Shown here: positions 58,869-64,000 of the stretch, one piece after another
How the letters are laid out: every line of letters starts with the position of its first letter
Numbering within the stretch: the first letter of the stretch is position 1
Assembly (NCBI RefSeq): GCF_030814135.1
Contig: NZ_JAUSUQ010000009.1
Span: forward strand, 62,001-126,000
DNA length: 64,000 bases
From: Caldalkalibacillus uzonensis
GTDB lineage: Bacteria > Bacillota > Bacilli > Caldalkalibacillales > Caldalkalibacillaceae
Direction: 5' to 3'
Program-made: the position numbers and the translations under genes
The notes under the pieces: generated by a model
Told to the model about the DNA's origin: nothing
Databases searched by the model: none
Seen by the model: only the letters and a program-made list of their open reading frames with translations

Positions 58869-59639
58869 TTATAGTTCTATGGTCTCAGCAGGCTGCAGAA
58901 CTCTCGTTCCTACCCCTCTCGTAACAGCTCTCTCATGCATACGGGCTAAGGCATTCTCTGTCTCTATATAATAGGGCGGATTGTGGAAAGTGTTATAGTG
59001 GATTGGGATTAGACTTTTTACACCTAATAAATACGCCGCTTCCACCGCTTCTTCTGGTCCCATGCAGGCAGGCAGTTGGCTTTGTTTGGGTAAGCCAGGG
59101 ATCTCTAAAATCGCTGCGTTAATTGGCAAAAAGGCCACATCAAAAGATCCGTACTTATGAGCTATATTTAACCAATATCCATGCCAAAGCGTATCTCCAC
59201 AATGAATAATCTTTTTCCCTTCTCCTTCAACAATCCAAGCCACTTGCGGACTGCCAAAGCCATCTATGGAATAGGTGGCGGAGACAGTCACCGAACCAAC
59301 TGCAGCAGTTTCGCCTACAGACAATCCTTTAAGCTTGGTAAATCCAGCTTTACCGGCCATAGCAAGCGAGTCGTGCGGCATAAATACCGGTACTTCAGCG
59401 CCAAATGTGTCCAACAGTGTTTTGGGTGAAAAATGATCACTGTGAGCATGGGTGATAAGAATAGCATCCGGTCTAGGTAAACTGGTTAGAGGAATAATAT
59501 CCTCTTGCGGTGCTCCAAATTGAGCAACCAATGGCTTACCCTGATTCTGAACAGTGTCACCTAATGGATCGATTAAAATAGTGGTTTCATTGACCTGAAC
59601 CAAAACACCCGCCCAGTTCAGTTTTGTAATGATCATCAT
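58869..59639 (-). CDS. MBL-fold metal-dependent hydrolase, UlaG-like
   Basis: The 256-residue protein has LITHAHSDHFSPKTL (H-x-H-x-D-H), IIHCGDTLWHGYW (Asp ligand) and LIPIHYNTF (last His). The subgroup of single-domain UlaG-like hydrolases includes lactonases and phosphodiesterases. It is divergent from an HxlR regulator gene, which probably controls it. AGGAGG precedes the start. Confidence 0.88.
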   Translation of the reverse strand: MMIITKLNWAGVLVQVNETTILIDPLGDTVQNQGKPLVAQFGAPQEDIIPLTSLPRPDAILITHAHSDHFSPKTLLDTFGAEVPVFMPHDSLAMAGKAGFTKLKGLSVGETAAVGSVTVSATYSIDGFGSPQVAWIVEGEGKKIIHCGDTLWHGYWLNIAHKYGSFDVAFLPINAAILEIPGLPKQSQLPACMGPEEAVEAAYLLGVKSLIPIHYNTFHNPPYYIETENALARMHERAVTRGVGTRVLQPAETIEL

Positions 59640-59801
59640 CTAAACCTCCTGAAAGTAAAATTTCAATCGAAGTTATTATATTATACTTAATACAAAAAAA
59701 CAACTTACTTTAAAACAAATAATTGATGTGACATAAATATTCTAATATAATAAATGAAAAAATGGCCAGGATAACACATTCCCTAGATGAAAGGAGAAGA
59801 C

Positions 59802-60251
59802 ATGAGTAAAAAATACAATTTAGCCTGTAATATTGCTAAAACGCTAGATATAATAGGAGACCGCTGGACCTTGTTAATCATTCGTGATTTATTAGAGGGA
59901 AAAAATAAATTTAATGAAATAAAAGAATCATTGAAAGGGATTGCACCTAATATCCTTTCAGACAGATTACAAAGCTTAGAAAAGGAAGGAATCATAGTGT
60001 CAAACTTATATAGTCAACACCCTCCCCGATTTGAATACAAGCTGACAAAAAAAGGAGAAGACTTAAGGCATGTTATTCACGCCTTGGGTATATGGGGCAA
60101 CAAATACTTATCGCCAACATATTTTGAATTGGTCCATAAGCAATGTGGACATCAGGTGCAGGTGCAATATTTTTGCCCGAATTGTAACGCAACAGTAAAA
60201 GATATCCATTATGTCAAAGCTGCCACTAGTAACTCAAACTTGTCGTCGTAA
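59802..60251 (+). CDS. HxlR-family regulator with C-terminal zinc-ribbon-like end
   Basis: The 149-residue protein has the HxlR winged helix (IGDRWTLLIIRDLLEGKNKF, LSDRLQSLEKEGII). It also has a less usual C-terminal extension with C-G-H and C-x2-C (KQCGHQVQVQYFCPNCNATV), likely a small zinc site. It starts at ATG 59802 behind AAAGGAG. It probably regulates the divergent MBL hydrolase. The signal is unknown. Confidence 0.85.
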   Translation: MSKKYNLACNIAKTLDIIGDRWTLLIIRDLLEGKNKFNEIKESLKGIAPNILSDRLQSLEKEGIIVSNLYSQHPPRFEYKLTKKGEDLRHVIHALGIWGNKYLSPTYFELVHKQCGHQVQVQYFCPNCNATVKDIHYVKAATSNSNLSS

Positions 60252-60256
60252 TGAAC

Positions 60257-60284
60257 AAAAAAAAGGAAGCCCTTGAGCTCCCTT
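60257..60284 (-). terminator. Terminator of ezrA
   Basis: AAGGGAGC / GCTTCC stem followed by a long T-run on the minus strand. Confidence 0.75.
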
Positions 60285-60319
60285 ACAGTGAATGACGCAC
60301 CTGCTATCAATGTACCAGA

Positions 60320-62035
60320 TTAAACCGAAACACTCTGTTTTTCCTCTAGTTTTTTCCGCCAGTTGCGGTCAGCCAGATCCAAAGCCTGTTCCGCCAGTTC
60401 AACTGCTTCCCTAAACTGCAGATCCCTGAAAGCCTGTTCAGCCCCCTCCAGGATTTCTCTCACTTCAGCATGTTCCCGGCGGAATCGGTTCCCGTATTGA
60501 ATGAGCAGCTCTGACCTGTGGGCTAATTCGATGACGGTTGAGGCGACTTGAGCAATGGACTGCACCTGTGATCTGGCTTCTTTCAACTGATACTGAACAC
60601 GATTCATATCGATCGGGGCCTGTTCCAATGATGCCTGTAGTTCCTGTAAAGCCTCAGTAGCAATGTTCAGACCGGACTGCACATGATCTGGCAGACCTGG
60701 CAGGTTGCTCTTGCGAAGATGGGCCCTTACTTTAGTCAGATTCCGCTTCAAATCCTGAGCTTCCTCTTTGGCATCGAGCTCATCCTTACGGATCGTTTGA
60801 ATCTCTTCTTCGAAAGAAGCGGTTTTCTCCAATAATTGTTCATAATTAGTAAAGTAACGCTCCAACTCGGGCTTTAAAGTGGGATAGAGCTGATCTATTT
60901 TGTCAGGATCCACTTTGAGTGCATCATAAGTATGCTGCATGGCCTTAAACATTTTTTGCAGTGCGTCATGTTTGCTTTCCCATTCATTATCCCAGGAGTA
61001 AGAAAGTTTAAAATCGCCTACTGTACGCTTCAGCTCATTAAATTTTTCCATTAAGGCTGCGTGTCTGGCATCCAATTGCCCGATGTTCTCAACCACATAT
61101 GCCTTGTTCTCCACTTCTTGTTCCAAGCGCTGATAGATCTCTTCAATCCCTTCCAGCACATGGTCCTGCCATTGTTTCATATTGTCTATTTCCCCGTTTT
61201 GCATGTAAGCGACTACTTGATGCTTCGCTTTCAGCATTTCGGCCAATTGCTCTTCTGCTCCGGTGTGGTCTACCTGGTAACCTTTACTTTTCATTTCCTG
61301 TATCGCATCTTCGACTTCTTTAAGTTTACGGGGGATATCATGCTCGATGGTACGAATAATATTTGGGCAAACTTCAATGGCTTCATACAGCTCCTGACAA
61401 GTGAGATCCACCTTGTTGAGCAGTTCTTGGGCCTGGAGATAATTACCGTTGTTGTGGGCTTCTTGAAATTCATTATACCAGTCAGCAGCTTGTTTGTACT
61501 TGTCATACCATACCGGATATGAGATCCCCAGCCCCATGGCGTGCTTTTGCAACAAACGTTTCAATTCTTGTAATTGTTCGTGCAGAACAGTCATTTTTTC
61601 CCGGTTGCCTTTTTCACTCTCTGTCAGTTGATCAATCTCTTCCTTAATGGTTTCTAATGTCTCTTCTACATCCCACAATTTTTCTTGGGCTGTTTGGATC
61701 AGCCGGTGACAAGTAACAAACCGAAAGCGCAAGGCATAATCTTCAATATCAATCAAGGTTTCTTCCAAATCAGGCAGGATAACCGTGACAATTTCTTCCC
61801 ACTGCCCCTTCCACTTCTCAAAGCTGGCTTCCGTTTCACCTGCCATCTTTAAGCTTTTTAACCGTGCCAGTTCTTCGGCTACTGGACGGTTTTCGATGTC
61901 AATCTTCCATTGCTCCAGCTTATCCACGTGCCGGTAAATGCGCCGGCGGTAAAGCAAACCTGCAAAATAAAGCAAAAAAACAAGAATGACCAATAATACT
62001 GTTATATTCAGCAATACTGTTATATTCAGCGACAT
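60320..62035 (-). CDS. ezrA: Septation-ring formation regulator EzrA
   Basis: The 571-residue protein has an N-terminal transmembrane helix, then spectrin-like coiled-coil repeats to the end. It carries the N-terminal RRRIYRHVDKLEQWKIDIEN and the C-terminal FRDLQFREAVELAEQALDLA (QNR-like patch region). EzrA restrains Z-ring assembly and links it to PBPs in Firmicutes. The ATG at 62035 has GGTGGAG upstream. The anchor contains an 18-bp tandem duplication (LNITVL twice). Length is close to the usual 560. Confidence 0.92.
   Translation of the reverse strand: MSLNITVLLNITVLLVILVFLLYFAGLLYRRRIYRHVDKLEQWKIDIENRPVAEELARLKSLKMAGETEASFEKWKGQWEEIVTVILPDLEETLIDIEDYALRFRFVTCHRLIQTAQEKLWDVEETLETIKEEIDQLTESEKGNREKMTVLHEQLQELKRLLQKHAMGLGISYPVWYDKYKQAADWYNEFQEAHNNGNYLQAQELLNKVDLTCQELYEAIEVCPNIIRTIEHDIPRKLKEVEDAIQEMKSKGYQVDHTGAEEQLAEMLKAKHQVVAYMQNGEIDNMKQWQDHVLEGIEEIYQRLEQEVENKAYVVENIGQLDARHAALMEKFNELKRTVGDFKLSYSWDNEWESKHDALQKMFKAMQHTYDALKVDPDKIDQLYPTLKPELERYFTNYEQLLEKTASFEEEIQTIRKDELDAKEEAQDLKRNLTKVRAHLRKSNLPGLPDHVQSGLNIATEALQELQASLEQAPIDMNRVQYQLKEARSQVQSIAQVASTVIELAHRSELLIQYGNRFRREHAEVREILEGAEQAFRDLQFREAVELAEQALDLADRNWRKKLEEKQSVSV
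61995..62030. repeat. 18-bp perfect tandem repeat in ezrA
   Basis: Two adjacent identical 18-bp units (61995-62012 and 62013-62030) encode L-N-I-T-V-L twice at the start of the EzrA membrane helix, adding six residues in frame. Confidence 0.9.
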
Positions 62036-62166
62036 AGCAGGATCTCCACCTTCAATCAACGCTTGTTGTTGTACTGTTTGCAATGAAGTGCATGTTTTTG
62101 TTGTAAACCTTTGTCCGATCCCGGATGATATGTACTCTATTTCGCTATTTTTATACAAAATCCCTG

Positions 62167-62799
62167 CTATCGACAACGATTTTCTACAGAAAAATTTAGT
62201 TGTTCCAAATAGCGCTGCTTAAACTCATGGGAATGGGGTTCAATATAATAGACCTCGCGGATGACTTGGGGCTGTAAGAATGGCATATACAATGTATTGA
62301 GCAGCTGCAAGGTCATCATCTCAATATCACCGCTCCTCAAATCCCCAGCTTCTTTTAACTCTTCAAGCAAGGTCATGTAATAATATTTCTCTCTGCTTAG
62401 GTAAACCGTCATAATTTCTCTAATCAATGTGGAGTCGATCGTTAACTCCCGGTAAATAAACCGGGTCATGTGATAATGTTCAAACAGGTAGTCAAAGCTG
62501 GCTGTGAGGGTGGTGATCAAGCGCTGATAGGCAGACAATTGTACCAGGCTGGATTTTTCCCCAGTATCCCCCGCCTGATGTTGTTCAATCACATTAAAAT
62601 AACCCTCATAAAATTGGACCATCAACTGTTCGAGCAGCCCTTTCTTCCCCTTGAAATAATATGAAATCATCGCCGGGTTGACGTCAGCCCGCCGGGCAAT
62701 TTGGCGTACTGTGGTTGAGTGGAATCCCTGGTAGTAAAAGAGTTCCAGTGCCGCTTCCTTAATCCGTTCTTTCGCCTTTTTCTGTTCCCGGCTGCCCAC
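62167..62799 (-). CDS. refZ: TetR-family regulator RefZ (YttP)
   Basis: The 210-residue protein has a TetR helix-turn-helix (STTVRQIARRADVNPAMISY, YFKGKKGLL). Its C-terminal region and its location beside ezrA suit RefZ, which in B. subtilis positions chromosome segments near the pole and affects FtsZ during sporulation. GTG 62799 with AAGGGGGG upstream is preferred over the ATG at 62829. About 130 nt upstream of ezrA on the same strand. Confidence 0.82.
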   Translation of the reverse strand: MGSREQKKAKERIKEAALELFYYQGFHSTTVRQIARRADVNPAMISYYFKGKKGLLEQLMVQFYEGYFNVIEQHQAGDTGEKSSLVQLSAYQRLITTLTASFDYLFEHYHMTRFIYRELTIDSTLIREIMTVYLSREKYYYMTLLEELKEAGDLRSGDIEMMTLQLLNTLYMPFLQPQVIREVYYIEPHSHEFKQRYLEQLNFSVENRCR

Positions 62800-62914
62800 T
62801 ATGGAATCCCCCCTTGTAAGCTCATCCACCCTTTAATCATAGCATAAGATCAGGCCCCACCGCAGCTCATTCCAATAGGGGATGCTAAAAAACACGTATT
62901 TTTATCGGTAAAAA

Positions 62915-62937
62915 AGCAGGCTTCCAATTAGCCTGCT
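62915..62937 (-). terminator. Terminator of the AtuA-type operon
   Basis: AGCAGGC / GCCTGCT with TTTTTTACC on the minus strand. Confidence 0.85.
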
Positions 62938-62970
62938 TGGTGTGCATGTGATGCTGGGAGTGCTTAGCAA

Positions 62971-63339
62971 CTACGTTTTACCAGGAGGCACTTTTATGCA
63001 ATGTTCCCCGGTTAACAGTTCATCGGGTACTTCAATCTCCAGACGGAGCAAATTGGAGCCGAATGATTTGCCAAGATTATCTGTCCGTAAAGATGACGGA
63101 GCCCCTCCACCCAGGGCATCTTCAAGGACAAATTTGAGAGCATACACATTGTCCACCTCATAGCGGCTGACCTCCCCCTCCACCAGAGGCTCAAAATGGG
63201 CTTTAACCTTTTCTGCCGTTACTTCCCGTTTAAACACCTCATACATCTCTTTTGTTTTGGCAAACAAGCCCAAGTCACAGGTGTTGCCCTTATCCCCGGA
63301 ACGGGCTTGAGCTACATAACGCAATTGCACTTTGGCCAC
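62971..63339 (-). CDS. AtuA C-terminal-like (ferredoxin-fold) protein
   Basis: The 122-residue protein (VQLRYVAQARSGDKGNTCDL...) matches the small domain that follows DUF1446/AtuA enzymes, recognisable by ARSGDKGN and ALGGGAPSSLRTDNLGKSF. In many bacteria it is fused to AtuA; here it is a separate gene 3 nt downstream. The pair is linked with acyclic terpene/isovalerate-type catabolism by family name, though the substrate in Bacillales is unclear. Confidence 0.8.
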   Translation of the reverse strand: MAKVQLRYVAQARSGDKGNTCDLGLFAKTKEMYEVFKREVTAEKVKAHFEPLVEGEVSRYEVDNVYALKFVLEDALGGGAPSSLRTDNLGKSFGSNLLRLEIEVPDELLTGEHCIKVPPGKT

Positions 63340-63342
63340 AGC

Positions 63343-64000
63343 TCAGACCTCCTCCACGTTAATCTTCACGCGTGACTCGATTTCATCCCTTGGGATCAAA
63401 ACAGACCATAAACCTAGCAATTGGCGCACGGAGTACAGATTGGCCAAACCGCCAACAAACGGTGGTCCGTTTAGGGCAAGCGGCGGGAAGAGCCGGCCGA
63501 ATTGTACCGCTTCCTCTTTGGTATTGGTGTGCACGGCAATACGCACATACACCTCATTCAACTTATCTTCATCCACAGGATGAGCGAGCGGACCGTGAAT
63601 AGAATTGTAGCCAATATATTCGGTGTGAATATCATTCACTTGCAGTTCATACAGCTCAATCTGCTTGCGGATGATTTCATCCACTTTCTGCGCTTTCTTT
63701 AAGGCATCAGGCCAGGAGTAACCGATCATACCCGCCCCCATGTAACCATTGGGATAGCCCATGATCGCCTTTAAGGTCGGTGGCTTGGGTTTTCCTTTCA
63801 CACCAGAGATTTGCACCCGGTTCTTTCCTATCTCTTCAAACCGGGCAGCGGAAAAATCGGCGATTACATCAGGTGTGACATAATGGGAAGGATTATGAAT
63901 TTCATACAAGAACTGCTCTTTCAAGGTGTCAATGGAGACTCTGCCCCCTGTGTTATCCGGCTTGGTGATCACAGCTCTCCCGTCTTCATACACTTCGGCA
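63343..64000 (-). CDS. AtuA/DUF1446 family protein, partial (C-terminal part)
   Basis: The frame is open to the right edge and shows the C-terminal part of a DUF1446 (AtuA) protein: TKPDNTGGRVSIDTLKEQFL, YEIHNPSHYVTPDVIADFSA, GYPNGYMGAGMIGYSWPDAL. AtuA and relatives take part in geranyl/citronellyl-CoA type pathways, and the Bacillus relatives are often in operons with acyl-CoA carboxylases. The N-terminus is outside the window. Confidence 0.85.
   Translation of the reverse strand, partial: AEVYEDGRAVITKPDNTGGRVSIDTLKEQFLYEIHNPSHYVTPDVIADFSAARFEEIGKNRVQISGVKGKPKPPTLKAIMGYPNGYMGAGMIGYSWPDALKKAQKVDEIIRKQIELYELQVNDIHTEYIGYNSIHGPLAHPVDEDKLNEVYVRIAVHTNTKEEAVQFGRLFPPLALNGPPFVGGLANLYSVRQLLGLWSVLIPRDEIESRVKINVEEV

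Noticed and set aside
1-64000. CRISPR arrays, tRNA/rRNA genes, prophage or intact transposase genes
   Set aside because: No regularly spaced repeats, no cloverleaf-like or rRNA sequence noticed and no integrase/transposase-like protein among the frames.

Overview
The window looks like chromosome of an aerobic, spore-forming member of the Bacillales. It carries an alpha/beta-type small acid-soluble spore protein, YtfJ, remnants of the PrkA-YhbH-SpoVR sporulation cluster, EzrA, RefZ, the double dynamin DynA, and Firmicutes-type PerR and Zur. A b(a)3-type cytochrome oxidase and the general protein character would fit a thermophilic and/or alkaliphilic bacillus (Caldalkalibacillus-like). That placement is inference; there is no rRNA to confirm it. 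I saw no tRNA, rRNA, CRISPR array, prophage or intact insertion sequence.

Layout. 0-9.1 kb: CapA-like lipoprotein (cut by the edge), CDGSH protein, paired fluoride channels, YfhP-like, PgpA-like, YjcG-like, PHP phosphoesterase, GDPD, FabI and a RodA/FtsW protein. 9.1-16.4 kb: a block in an order familiar from the Bacillus yjb region (prpE, NAD kinase, relQ, UPF0738, truncated hemoglobin, pepF, YjbC-like acetyltransferase) plus a metallo-beta-lactamase-fold protein. 16.5-23.1 kb: dynA and a three-subunit b(a)3 oxidase operon whose subunit I gene has two single-base frameshifts. 23.2-27.0 kb: a gene graveyard. spoVR, yhbH and prkA are broken by an inversion, deletions, frameshifts and a nonsense codon, followed by a 5'-damaged Rrf2 regulator and a 29-codon remnant of its probable SDR target. 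27.1-41 kb: a MecA C-terminal-domain protein, moaB, EcsC-like, pduL-ackA, and a Bacillus-like run ytxK, ytfJ, ytfI, yteJ, sppA, second NAD kinase, sspA, a YkoN/YkoP-like pair, thiI and a cysteine desulfurase. 41-49.4 kb: nucleotidase, Ca2+/H+ exchanger, methyltransferase, then a zinc region (zur with two permease genes, znuABC with a clear promoter and two Zur-box-like sites). 49.4-54.2 kb: RocB-like peptidase, a MotA/MotB-like motor pair resembling ZorA/ZorB, perR. 54.2-64 kb: a GrdB-family gene with an in-frame TGA, a MocR/LysE pair, thioesterase, MBL/HxlR divergent pair, ezrA, refZ and an AtuA-type pair running off the edge.

How genes work together. PduL and AckA would convert acetyl-CoA (or propionyl-CoA) to acetate (or propionate) plus ATP. 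ThiI and the adjacent desulfurase form a sulfur-transfer pair for tRNA thiolation. Zur, ZnuABC and the two permease-related proteins form a zinc-homeostasis set. CoxIIa-CoxB-CoxA form a terminal oxidase, if subunit I is functional.

Most notable: (1) a probable selenoprotein of the GRDB family, with TGA in a U-x-x-C motif and a hairpin with a GGUC apical loop 13 nt downstream, like a bacterial SECIS; (2) the spoVR/yhbH inversion and prkA-yhbH deletion fusion; (3) a stand-alone ZorA/ZorB-like proton-channel motor pair without the other Zorya genes. All calls are by reading motifs and recalled family sequences; no database search was run.
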